From: Sulfopaludibacter sp963815475
Lineage (GTDB): Bacteria > Acidobacteriota > Terriglobia > Bryobacterales > Bryobacteraceae
DNA: 64,000 nt
Direction of reading: 5' to 3'
NCBI GenBank assembly: GCA_963815475.1
Contig: CAWFHD010000001.1
Location: 1,178,001-1,242,000 of the forward strand
Below the pieces are notes generated by a model. That model ran no database searches. It had not been told where the DNA came from and worked only from the letters and a program-made list of their open reading frames with translations. Of the stretch, positions 16,589 through 24,739 are shown piece by piece (position 1 is the first letter of the stretch; each line of letters starts with the position of its first letter). The position numbers and the translations under genes are program-made.

Positions 16589-17812
16589 ATGACCGCTCCC
16601 ATTCGCACCACCCTGGCATTGGCCGCAACCGTCGCCGCGATTTTTGCGCAGGCTCCCGGAAGGCAGAAGCGCACCGTTACCGATGCCGAAGTCATGAGTG
16701 TGCACAACTCCGCCATCCTGATCGACACCCACAATGACGTCACCAGCGCCACCGTTGCCGGGATGGACATCGGCAAACCCAATACCGACCATCACACCGA
16801 CCTCGAGCGCATGAAAAAAGGTGGCATGAGCGCGCAGTTCTTCGCGGTCTACGTGGCCGCATCCTACGTGGACGGCAACCACGCGGCGCACCGCACGCTC
16901 GACATGATCGATACCGTCCGCCACGATATCGTCGAAAAATATCCCAACGATTTCCTGTTCGCGGGCACTGCCGCCGATATCCGCCGCGCGCGGGCGGAAC
17001 ATAAGATTGCCGCACTGATGGGCATCGAAGGCGGCCACGCCATCGAAGACAGCCTGCGGATCCTGCGCGACTTCTACGCGCTCGGCATTCGCTACATGAC
17101 CCTGACCCACACCAACAGCAACCACTGGGCCGATTCGTCGGGCGACACGAACAAGCCCAACAACGGCCTCTCCGCTTTCGGCAAGGAAGTGGTGCGTGAG
17201 ATGAACCGCCTGGGCATGATCGTGGACATCTCGCACGTTGCCGACAAGACCTTCTGGGACGCGCTCGAGACCAGCACGGCGCCCATCTTCGCGTCGCACT
17301 CCTCCTGCCGCGCGATATCGCCCGCCCCGCGCAACATGACCGACGAAATGATCGCGGCGATGGCCAAGAAAGGCGGCGTGATCCAGATCAACTTCGCCTG
17401 CGACTTCCTGAACCCCGACGTGCTCAAGGCGAATGAAGCTGTCAACGCCAAAATCGCGACCATCCGCGACGAGCTCATCAAGAAGTACGCCAACGAGCCG
17501 GACGGCATCCAACGCGCCATGCGCGAAGCTCGTGAGCAGGTTGGCGCCGCGAACGGCCCGCGCGCCACGCTGGCCGATGTGGTGAAGCATATCAACCACG
17601 CCGTGCAGGTTGGCGGCATCGACGCCGTGGGGCTGGGCAGCGATTTCGATGGGATCGATTGCGCCCCCGTGGATCTCGACAGCGTGGACAAGTGGCCCAA
17701 CCTCACGCGGGCGCTGCTAGAAGAGGGTTACACCGCCGAGGAGATCCGCAAGATTTACGGCGGGAACACGCTGCGGCTGATGACGGCCGTGGAACACGCC
17801 GCCGGCCGATAG
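16589..17812 (+). CDS. Membrane dipeptidase (peptidase family M19)
   Basis: 407 residues with a signal peptide (TTLALAATVAAIFAQA). Zinc-site motifs of renal-dipeptidase family enzymes are present in order: DTHNDV (His-x-Asp), GIEGGHAIED (bridging Glu), DISHVADKTFWDAL, SHSSCRAI, and GLGSDFDGID. It would hydrolyse dipeptides, possibly D-containing ones from peptidoglycan, outside the cytoplasm. The ATG at 16589 gives a proper signal peptide; earlier in-frame codons would overlap the GntR promoter. No Shine-Dalgarno is seen, and TATCCT 7 bases upstream of the ATG could be a -10 box of a leaderless transcript. The next gene starts on the base after the stop. Confidence 0.93.
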   Translation: MTAPIRTTLALAATVAAIFAQAPGRQKRTVTDAEVMSVHNSAILIDTHNDVTSATVAGMDIGKPNTDHHTDLERMKKGGMSAQFFAVYVAASYVDGNHAAHRTLDMIDTVRHDIVEKYPNDFLFAGTAADIRRARAEHKIAALMGIEGGHAIEDSLRILRDFYALGIRYMTLTHTNSNHWADSSGDTNKPNNGLSAFGKEVVREMNRLGMIVDISHVADKTFWDALETSTAPIFASHSSCRAISPAPRNMTDEMIAAMAKKGGVIQINFACDFLNPDVLKANEAVNAKIATIRDELIKKYANEPDGIQRAMREAREQVGAANGPRATLADVVKHINHAVQVGGIDAVGLGSDFDGIDCAPVDLDSVDKWPNLTRALLEEGYTAEEIRKIYGGNTLRLMTAVEHAAGR

Positions 17813-19945
17813 ATGTCGGGCTTCTGGCGCAGCGTCTCACAGTTCGATAAGTCGAAGGTCCTGCGCTGGGTTGCGCTTCGCAACTCGCTGGCCGTCGCAC
17901 TTCCGCTGGCGGTCGGGGTGGCAATGGGCAGATCCGGCGCCGGTGTAATCGCTGCCATCGGCGCGCTCAACGTGGCATACTCCGATGGCGCCGATCCTTA
18001 CTTCTACCGCGCGCGGCGGATGCTGGCGGCCAGCATTCTGGTGGCACTGGCGGTCTTGACCGGCGGGATGATCGCGGGACACGTTGGATTCTCGGTGCTG
18101 CTGACGGCTGTTTTCGCGTTTGGCGCCGGCCTGATGGTCGCGGTCAGCCAGACCGGCAGCGATATCGGGATCGTCACGCTGGTCACACTGATTGTCTTCT
18201 CGGCGCACGGGATGTCGGCGAGCGACGCGCTGCAGTCTGGCGCGGTCGCCCTGGGTGGCGGATTGCTGCAATCTGCGTTCGCCTTGGCGCTCTGGCCGCT
18301 GCGTAGGCGCGCTCCGGAACGGCGCGCTCTGGCCGCCTTTTATACCGAGTTGGCGCGCGCGGCATCGTCGCCCGCCGCCGCTGCCACCGAAGCCCCCGCC
18401 GCCAGCCAGGAAAGCACGCAGGCGCAAAATGAACTGGCGCTGCTGAGCGGCAGTCCGTCACTCGAAGCCGAGCGGTACCTGGCGCTTCTCAGCCAGGCGG
18501 AGCGCATCCGCCTGGCGCTGCTGGCGCTGGCTCGAGTACAGGGTCGCGTGGGCCGTGAAGCCGGCGGCGAGACCTGGCTGCCTGCTCTCGCGCGCTGTCT
18601 CGATTTGGCCTCCCGCATCATGGCTTCCATCGCGCAATCGTTGTTATCGGGCCAATTGGCCAGTCCCCATGCCGAATACCTGGCGGAAATGCGCGACCTT
18701 TCCGAGAAGTTCCGCTCGGTTCCCGAAGCAGCGGTATCGGCGGACTTGCGCGCGCTGCTGCGAGAAGCCTGCTGGCAGGTGGAGGCCCTGGCAGGCCAAT
18801 TGCGTTCGGCGGAGGACTTGGCTTCGCATGTCTCCCCCACCGGCGCAGCGGCCTTTGCGCGCCGTGAATCGGAGAACCCCTGGTACCTGCGCCTCACAGG
18901 CCCCCTGGCCGTTCTGCGCGCCAATCTCACTCTGCGCTCGGCCGCGTTCCGTCACGCCATCCGGCTGGCGGTCTGCGTAGCCGCCGGCGAAGGACTGGCG
19001 CATGCGGTGGATTGGCAGCGTTCCTACTGGATCCCCATGACGATCGCGATCGTGCTGCGCCCCGATTTCACGGGAACCTTCAGCCGCGGCGTGCTCCGCC
19101 TGCTGGGCACTCTCATCGGGCTGGCTTTCGCCACCGCTCTGTTTCATGTGCTCGCGCCTGCTCTTGGAGTGCAGGTGGCGCTGATCTTCGCGTTGACGTT
19201 TGTGATGCGCTCGTTGGGACCGGCGAATTACGGCATCTTCGTGATGGCGCTCTCCGCCCTGATCGTGCTGCTGCTGGCCGTGACAGGACTGCCGCCCGCG
19301 GAAGTGATCCACGCCCGCGCCATCGACACCTTCGTGGGCGGCCTCATCGCCCTCGTAGCGTATGCGGTCTGGCCCACCTGGGAGCGCTCACTGCTCGGTG
19401 AGGCGCTGGCGCGGCTGCTGGATGCCTATCGCGTCTATTTCGACGCGGTCCGCGACGGCTATCTCGATCCGGAACACTCCCATCACCTAGAGCTCGACCG
19501 TGCCCGTCTGGCTTCCCGCCTGGCTCGTTCCAACCTGGAAGCATCGGCCGCGCGGCTACGCTCGGAGCCCGGGATCTCCGCGGCCCTGCTGGCGACACTG
19601 GACAAAATTCTGGCCAACTCGCACCGATTCATCCACGCAGTGATGGCATTGGAGGCAGGCCTTGCCCGCAGCCGCCCTGTTCCAGCGCGTCCGCCATTCC
19701 GCCAGTTTGCCGCCGATGTGGGCCGCACACTGGAGATTCTGTCTGCCTCGCTACGCCATGCCGCGATCCCGGCCGCCGATCTGCCGGATCTGCGGGAAGA
19801 TCATCATCACCTGCTCCAATCCGGCGACCCACACCAGGAGCGGTATGAGCTGGTCAATATCGAGACAGACAGGATTACGAATAGCCTCAACACCTTGGGT
19901 ATGGAAGTGGCGGATTGGCGTCGAAAAATTCGAGATCCACGATAA
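17813..19945 (+). CDS. FUSC-family transporter (aromatic acid exporter/YccS-like)
   Basis: 710 residues with two hydrophobic bundles: residues about 25-165 and about 385-530, each of five or six helices, separated by a soluble Ala-rich helical region. The second bundle has the FUSC signature (SYWIPMTIAIVLRPDFTGTFSRGVLRLLGTLIGL). Such duplicated proteins are proton-driven efflux pumps for aromatic acids or related envelope proteins. The gene begins immediately after the dipeptidase stop (17812), so they are likely one transcript. Substrate unknown. Confidence 0.88.
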   Translation: MSGFWRSVSQFDKSKVLRWVALRNSLAVALPLAVGVAMGRSGAGVIAAIGALNVAYSDGADPYFYRARRMLAASILVALAVLTGGMIAGHVGFSVLLTAVFAFGAGLMVAVSQTGSDIGIVTLVTLIVFSAHGMSASDALQSGAVALGGGLLQSAFALALWPLRRRAPERRALAAFYTELARAASSPAAAATEAPAASQESTQAQNELALLSGSPSLEAERYLALLSQAERIRLALLALARVQGRVGREAGGETWLPALARCLDLASRIMASIAQSLLSGQLASPHAEYLAEMRDLSEKFRSVPEAAVSADLRALLREACWQVEALAGQLRSAEDLASHVSPTGAAAFARRESENPWYLRLTGPLAVLRANLTLRSAAFRHAIRLAVCVAAGEGLAHAVDWQRSYWIPMTIAIVLRPDFTGTFSRGVLRLLGTLIGLAFATALFHVLAPALGVQVALIFALTFVMRSLGPANYGIFVMALSALIVLLLAVTGLPPAEVIHARAIDTFVGGLIALVAYAVWPTWERSLLGEALARLLDAYRVYFDAVRDGYLDPEHSHHLELDRARLASRLARSNLEASAARLRSEPGISAALLATLDKILANSHRFIHAVMALEAGLARSRPVPARPPFRQFAADVGRTLEILSASLRHAAIPAADLPDLREDHHHLLQSGDPHQERYELVNIETDRITNSLNTLGMEVADWRRKIRDPR

Positions 19946-19978
19946 AGTGGTGCTAAACAGATAAAGTAGTGCTAAACT
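19941..19978. repeat. 19-bp tandem repeat covering the FUSC stop codon
   Basis: GATAAAGTGGTGCTAAACA (19941-19959) is followed directly by GATAAAGTAGTGCTAAACT (19960-19978). The first copy contains the TAA stop of the preceding gene; the second lies 21 bases before the next ATG. Confidence 0.75.
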
Positions 19979-19999
19979 CTCAAATAGGAGACACCTTCT

Positions 20000-20326
20000 A
20001 TGTTGAAGAGATTCGTACTCGCATTCGCCATATTGGCCCTCGCAGTCGCCACCGCAGGCACTGTTCCTGGAACCCATTCATACAACATCACTCTTGTTCA
20101 GCCTGCCGTTGTGAACGGTACCCAACTGAAACCGGGCGAGTATCGCCTGCACCTGGACGTCACCAAAGTGACGCTCACCCAAGGCAAGCAGATCATCGAG
20201 ATGCCGGCCGCCAAGGTTGAGAGCGTCGAAAAGAAATTCGACTCCACCGCCATTCGTTATGTCGGCGACAAACTTGCCGAAATTCGCGTCGGTGGAACCA
20301 AGACCCGCGTTGTCGTCACCCCGTAG
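20000..20326 (+). CDS. Small exported protein of unknown function (108 aa)
   Basis: A signal peptide (LKRFVLAFAILALAVATAG) precedes about 85 residues of beta-rich sequence: SYNITLVQPAVVNGTQLKPGEYRLHLD, then IEMPAAKVESVEKKFDSTAIRY and a repetitive ending in TRVVVTP. No cysteine or catalytic motif. Similar tiny secreted proteins occur in many acidobacterial genomes by recollection. RBS AGGAGA is 9 bases before the ATG. The only 54-bp gap to the FUSC gene and the absence of a terminator leave co-transcription possible. Confidence 0.8.
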   Translation: MLKRFVLAFAILALAVATAGTVPGTHSYNITLVQPAVVNGTQLKPGEYRLHLDVTKVTLTQGKQIIEMPAAKVESVEKKFDSTAIRYVGDKLAEIRVGGTKTRVVVTP

Positions 20327-20333
20327 TAAGTCA

Positions 20334-20411
20334 GACAATCTTGCCTGCCGGCCGACGAGACTACTTAGTCGTTTGTCGGCGCGATAGCCCGACGCGGCAG
20401 GCAAGATTGTC
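20334..20411. repeat. 78-bp nested palindrome, 17-bp perfect outer arms
   Basis: GACAATCTTGCCTGCCG (20334-20350) pairs perfectly with CGGCAGGCAAGATTGTC (20395-20411). Inside lie GCCGAC/GTCGGC (20351-20356 and 20375-20380) and GACTA-CT-TAGTC. It sits between convergent genes, so it may serve as a two-way terminator; its length and nested design suggest a dispersed REP-like element instead. Confidence 0.85.
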
Positions 20412-20513
20412 CGCGTTACCTAAGCACACCGTTTCCGAAATATCGTACTCCGAGGCAACCGACTCCCTTACGGTCGCGGCTCTGATACGCTGGCGAACTT
20501 CTGAAACGGCCCA

Positions 20514-21875
20514 CTAAGCACGAACCGGCCTCCCTGCCTTCATTCCCCGGAAAAACGCCCCAATGAGCCACAAATTGCGGATCTGCCGATAGCCCAGGTT
20601 TTCGGGAATGGCGGCCAGGAACAGGCTCGTCAACTGGGCAGGGTCGGCGCCGCGAAAGTGCGCCAGTTCGCGCAGCACCACCGCCGCCATCGAAAGTACA
20701 ATGCCGGCGCCAATCGTTGCCAACAGTACCAGTCCCACCAGGCTGAACGGAATCCATCCGAGCGCCCAACCTATCAGGGCAAGAGGCAAGACAATGGTTT
20801 CCACCAGCGGCCGGATGAGCCGCATAGAGACCAAACCCGGCAATCCCCACCCGATCGCGCCTCCCTTCAAAGCAACGGTATGGCGGCGCGCATACACACG
20901 GCCGATTTCGCGCTGATCGCTATCCACCCGCTCACGCAGGCGGGCCAGGGAGCGCGGCTGGCGCAGGCAGCTAATTGACGGAACAAAGCCAATTGAGTCC
21001 GGCTTCCCGGCGGCACGGGCCAGGCCGTGGAGGTGCATAAACATCTCCATCGGTCCAGCCGTGAATCCACCCGCATCCAAAATAGTCTGCCGCCGCAGCA
21101 ACAAAGTGGACCCCGGCACGGGCAGCAGCATTTTCCACTCGAAGAACGCGGCGCAGCGCGCCAGCCACATGCGCACGGTCTCGAGCGCGGCAAAGCGTCC
21201 GGCCAAATCGTCGCCGCGTGTGCCTGGCGGAGTTCCGCTACCTTCGCCGGCATAGAGCGCCGGCGCCACGCCGCAAACCGCGGTGGTGTGCTGCGGATCT
21301 TCCAGCATGGGGCGGATCAATCGCAGAAGCGCGTCGGGCACAAAGTCAGATTGCGGATCGAAGAGCGCGATTACAGAGCCCTCGGAGGCGTAGACGCCGG
21401 CATTCAGTGCATCGGCCTGGCCGCCGCGCTCCTTCTCTACCACCACCAGGTGTATGGGATCGCGCGACACATAGACGGCGCGAACCGCCGCGGTGGGCGC
21501 CGCTGATCGGTCGCGCACCGGCGGCCGGTTAGACGGGATCAGCCGGAGTTCTTCCTTCCAGACCTCCATTTCGCTGGGAGAGGGACCGTCCAGCACCACC
21601 ACTACTTCATGCACGCTGTAGTGAAGCGCAATCAGAAGGCGAACGAACTCACGCGCCTCAGGCGAAGCATCGTGCGGCACTGCCACGGCGGAAACGGATG
21701 GCACCAGCGGGGATTTCAGGAGCACTCCGCTATCGTCCCGCGTGCTGCTGCGGCTCAGCCGCCGCAACACCTTACAGCCCCTCACCAGCGAGACCAGGGC
21801 CACACCCTCCAAGAAAAACAGATACAACACCAGGACCTGGACCAGCGCGCAAAATATCAGGGACACCGTGTCCAT
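20514..21875 (-). CDS. Membrane-bound family 2 glycosyltransferase
   Basis: 453 residues with an N-terminal helix (SLIFCALVQVLVLYLFFLEGVALVSL), a GT-A domain (EVVVVLDGPS, ERGGQADALNAGVYASEGSVIALFDPQSDFVPDAL) and a C-terminal membrane region of about three helices (residues 330-420). DPQSD stands at the DXD metal site. GGFTAGPMEMFMHLHGLARAAG lies where processive family-2 enzymes have their ED motif. It would add sugars to a glycan at the inner membrane. A GTG at 21878 is an equally possible start. The start overlaps the stop of the HEAT-repeat gene, placing it third in a coupled operon with a receiver/Hpt regulator. Confidence 0.85.
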   Translation of the reverse strand: MDTVSLIFCALVQVLVLYLFFLEGVALVSLVRGCKVLRRLSRSSTRDDSGVLLKSPLVPSVSAVAVPHDASPEAREFVRLLIALHYSVHEVVVVLDGPSPSEMEVWKEELRLIPSNRPPVRDRSAAPTAAVRAVYVSRDPIHLVVVEKERGGQADALNAGVYASEGSVIALFDPQSDFVPDALLRLIRPMLEDPQHTTAVCGVAPALYAGEGSGTPPGTRGDDLAGRFAALETVRMWLARCAAFFEWKMLLPVPGSTLLLRRQTILDAGGFTAGPMEMFMHLHGLARAAGKPDSIGFVPSISCLRQPRSLARLRERVDSDQREIGRVYARRHTVALKGGAIGWGLPGLVSMRLIRPLVETIVLPLALIGWALGWIPFSLVGLVLLATIGAGIVLSMAAVVLRELAHFRGADPAQLTSLFLAAIPENLGYRQIRNLWLIGAFFRGMKAGRPVRA

Positions 21876-22951
21876 CACGATCCAGCCTTTCCTTGCGCGC
21901 GAGCCAGCGCCTCACGGGCAGCGTCGGCGGTGACCGAATTCTCACTAGCGGCGAGTTCCTGGAGGGTGGTCCAGCCGCGCGGCGGCATGTCCGCCAGGGC
22001 GGTGGCAGCGGCCCGAGCCAGGTCGGAAGGACCACGGCGAAGACAGCGCGCGAGGCCGGGGAGAGCCGCTTCAATGTGCAACCGGCCGGCGCAGTTGCAG
22101 GCCACCAGGGCAACCTCCGGATCGGAATCGGAAAGCGCGTCCAAGATTGCGCCCTGCGTGTCGATGGTCAGCGGCACCAGCATGGTGAGCCGCAGGGCCT
22201 GCGTGCGGATGTCGCGGTTGGGATGAGACAGGACGGAGCGTAAATCGCTGAGCGGCAGCGCGCGTTCCCAAGCCACCAGCACTTCGAGCGCGGCGAGTAT
22301 GGCTTCATGGTTGTCCGAGGCCAGCACTGCCGGAACGGCACTCTTGCACAGCAGGGCAGCGTGGCGGCGCAATTCCTCGGCCAGCAGAATGCGCGCCTGC
22401 AAGTCGCGGGTCAGGGCCAATTGGAAGACCCGCTCCACGTCCTTAGCACTGCCGGCTTGCAGCACCGCGATGGCGGCGGAGAAGCGCACCTCGGCGTCGC
22501 TGTCATCGAGAGCATTCGCGATCATGTCGCCCGAAACGCGCCGGCAGGGCTCGTTGGAGCTTACGAATGCCAGGCGTTGGAAGGCAGTGCGGCGGCGAAC
22601 CACGTCCCGGGCGTGGCCGTCCTGGCACCAGTCGTGGACCAGGGCTTGTTCCAGCGCCAGTTCGCAGAGGCGGTCGCGCGCGCCTCCGCCCACGGTAGTC
22701 TGGAAGGCGAGCATGGCATCACCCACATCGTGGCGGCTTTGCTGGAGAAACTCGCGGATCTTGGGCCGATTGTCGCTGCCCGCCATGAAATCCACCAGCG
22801 CCTCGCGGATTTGCGGCTGCAGGATCGCCGATAGCTGTTTGCGCTTGCGCCAGGCACGGCTGCGCATCAGCACCACGATGTACATACCGACCACGAGAAG
22901 GGCGCAGCCTCCCAGGATGATGCTGAAGATGGTGAATTCGACGGCGATCAT
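21875..22951 (-). CDS. HEAT-repeat protein with N-terminal membrane anchor
   Basis: 358 residues. A single N-terminal helix (FSIILGGCALLVVGMYIVVLM) is followed by a basic stretch and helical repeats of the HEAT/PBS-lyase kind, for example DSDAEVRFSAAIAVLQAG, HPNRDIRTQALRLTMLV, DSDPEVALVACNCAGRLH, and GPSDLARAAATALADM. Such repeats bind proteins and have no catalytic role. Its start overlaps the stop of the upstream response regulator gene (ATGA at 22948-22951), and its stop overlaps the start of the glycosyltransferase. It is well placed to connect the regulator to the transferase, but that is inference. Confidence 0.85.
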   Translation of the reverse strand: MIAVEFTIFSIILGGCALLVVGMYIVVLMRSRAWRKRKQLSAILQPQIREALVDFMAGSDNRPKIREFLQQSRHDVGDAMLAFQTTVGGGARDRLCELALEQALVHDWCQDGHARDVVRRRTAFQRLAFVSSNEPCRRVSGDMIANALDDSDAEVRFSAAIAVLQAGSAKDVERVFQLALTRDLQARILLAEELRRHAALLCKSAVPAVLASDNHEAILAALEVLVAWERALPLSDLRSVLSHPNRDIRTQALRLTMLVPLTIDTQGAILDALSDSDPEVALVACNCAGRLHIEAALPGLARCLRRGPSDLARAAATALADMPPRGWTTLQELAASENSVTADAAREALARAQGKAGS

Positions 22952-24483
22952 CTGCCCAGGAGGCGCTTGAGCCGCGCCACCAGTTCCATCGGGCTGAAGG
23001 GTTTGACCACGTAATCGTCGGCGCCGAGCGCGAAGCCGCGAAGCACATCGCTTTCCTGCTGGCGGGCGGTCAGCAGCAGGACGCGAACGGAAATCTGATC
23101 GGCGCGCACGGCCGACAGCACCGCATAGCCATCCATGCCTGGCATATTGACGTCGAGGACGGCGGCATGGGGACGGCCCTTGCGGATGAGGTCGAGCGCG
23201 GAAGGACCGTCGACGGCGGTGCGGCACTCCATGCCGAAATTCTGCAAAGCGGTTCGAACCAGCGCCAGCACCGTCGGGTCGTCGTCGGCGATGACCACGT
23301 GGGCGCGTCCGGTGGCCGCGCTGGCCGGACCGGCGGACAACTGGGCGGGCGAACTCCAGGTAGAGGAAGAGGGGCGCTGCGATATGGCCAGGCTCAGGCG
23401 AACCAGGGCCTCTTCAGGCAGCCAGGAATCCATCAGGAATTCGCGCGCCATGCCTTGCACTTCCTGGGGCAGAGCCAACAGATGATCGCGCAGTCCGACG
23501 AAGACGGAGGGGCGGCGGCTGGCGGCCGGCGATGCCGGATCGAGCCAGGGGGAGTTGCTGTTTTCCGGATTTACATACACTACGGCCAAGTCGGATTCCA
23601 GCGCTTGGGCGGAGTCCGGCGGGTCGGTAGCTGCGAAGAACGTGGCTTTTGCCTGGGCGCGTTCCATCGCGACGCACAGGCGCTCTTTTTCGTTATTCGG
23701 GAAGCCGGCCACGGCAACGAGTTTGCCCGCCAGGGCCTGCACGATGCTGTCGGGAACGGGCTTGTCGCGCGCTTCCCGAGGGTTGGTAAACGCCATCACC
23801 AGGTTGGTGAGCGATTCGCGAAGCTGCGAATTGTCGAGCGGTTTTTCGAGAAGGCTGGCTTCCACTTCACGCGCCAGCCGGCTGATTGCGGTATATCCCA
23901 GCAGGCCGCCGGTGCCGATCCACTGATGCACCGCTCGCGCGGTTTCCGTGGCGTTGAACGGACCGTCCAGATCGAGCAGGAGTTGCTGCGATCGCTCCTG
24001 GCCTTCGGCGAGAAAGCGGCGCCGGATGGCATCCATTTCCGCCGCCGGGATAGTCTCGCCCGAAGCGGCCGCCGGAAAGTTCGAAGAATGCTCGGCAGCC
24101 CGAACTTCCTTGCTCCGCTCCAGATATTGGCGAATGCGCTCTCCCAGCTCGCGGGTATTGATGGGCTTGGTGATGTAGCCGTCGCAGCCGGCATCGATGG
24201 CCTTTTGCTCGTCGCCCTTCATGGCGAACGCGGTCAGGGCCACCACCACGATGTCGCGCGTGGCTTCATCCTGTTTGATGCGGCGCGTGAACTCCAGGCC
24301 GTCCATGCCCGGCAGTTGGATATCGGCGAGCACCAATGCGGGACGATAGCTCTTCAACAACTCGAGCGCCTCTTCGGCGCTGGCCGCGGTCAAAACCTTG
24401 TAGCCCTCGTTCACCAGGAGGATGCGGGTGAGTTTCAGGTTGACAGGGGTGTCATCGACAATCAAAATCGGCTCGCCGGCCAT
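22948..24483 (-). CDS. Multi-domain response regulator: REC, Hpt-like, pseudo-receiver, REC
   Basis: 511 residues. The first receiver (residues 5-120) has Asp54 in LADIQLPGMDG and Lys106 in YITKP. Residues about 145-235 form a four-helix Hpt-like domain with His186 in AVHQWIGTGGLLG. Residues about 250-370 (KLVAVAGFPNNEKERLCVAMERA, LAVVYVNPE, PSVFVGLRDHLLAL) look like a receiver without the phosphorylated Asp. The last domain (392-511) is a full receiver with Asp444 and Lys494. There is no DNA-binding or enzymatic output domain. It may act as a phosphorelay hub controlling the coupled HEAT protein and glycosyltransferase. The PAS histidine kinase upstream on the same strand is a likely partner. 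Confidence 0.88.
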   Translation of the reverse strand: MAGEPILIVDDTPVNLKLTRILLVNEGYKVLTAASAEEALELLKSYRPALVLADIQLPGMDGLEFTRRIKQDEATRDIVVVALTAFAMKGDEQKAIDAGCDGYITKPINTRELGERIRQYLERSKEVRAAEHSSNFPAAASGETIPAAEMDAIRRRFLAEGQERSQQLLLDLDGPFNATETARAVHQWIGTGGLLGYTAISRLAREVEASLLEKPLDNSQLRESLTNLVMAFTNPREARDKPVPDSIVQALAGKLVAVAGFPNNEKERLCVAMERAQAKATFFAATDPPDSAQALESDLAVVYVNPENSNSPWLDPASPAASRRPSVFVGLRDHLLALPQEVQGMAREFLMDSWLPEEALVRLSLAISQRPSSSTWSSPAQLSAGPASAATGRAHVVIADDDPTVLALVRTALQNFGMECRTAVDGPSALDLIRKGRPHAAVLDVNMPGMDGYAVLSAVRADQISVRVLLLTARQQESDVLRGFALGADDYVVKPFSPMELVARLKRLLGR

Positions 24484-24739
24484 GAAGTCCGTATTTTAAC
24501 AGTACAGGCGGGCAAGGCGTGATAAAAATGGTCCCAGGAGTATCACTTAACTTCGGTTAGCAACGTTCACGTCGCCGGCTCGACAGTGACCCGATTAATG
24601 CATTTAGGGAGGTGACAGATGCGTCATGTTTTTTTACTTCGGACACTTTGAAGGGTTGTAGACAGACAGCGCCGGCCGGACGATGGGGCCGCGGCTCAAG
24701 TTAGTCCGAGCTTCCAGGTGACTCGCTAACACGCCCGCT

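Noticed and set aside
23167..24522. A 451-codon plus-strand frame opposite the response regulator
   Set aside because: Antisense shadow of receiver and Hpt domains; composition rich in Gly/Arg/Gln as expected for such shadows.
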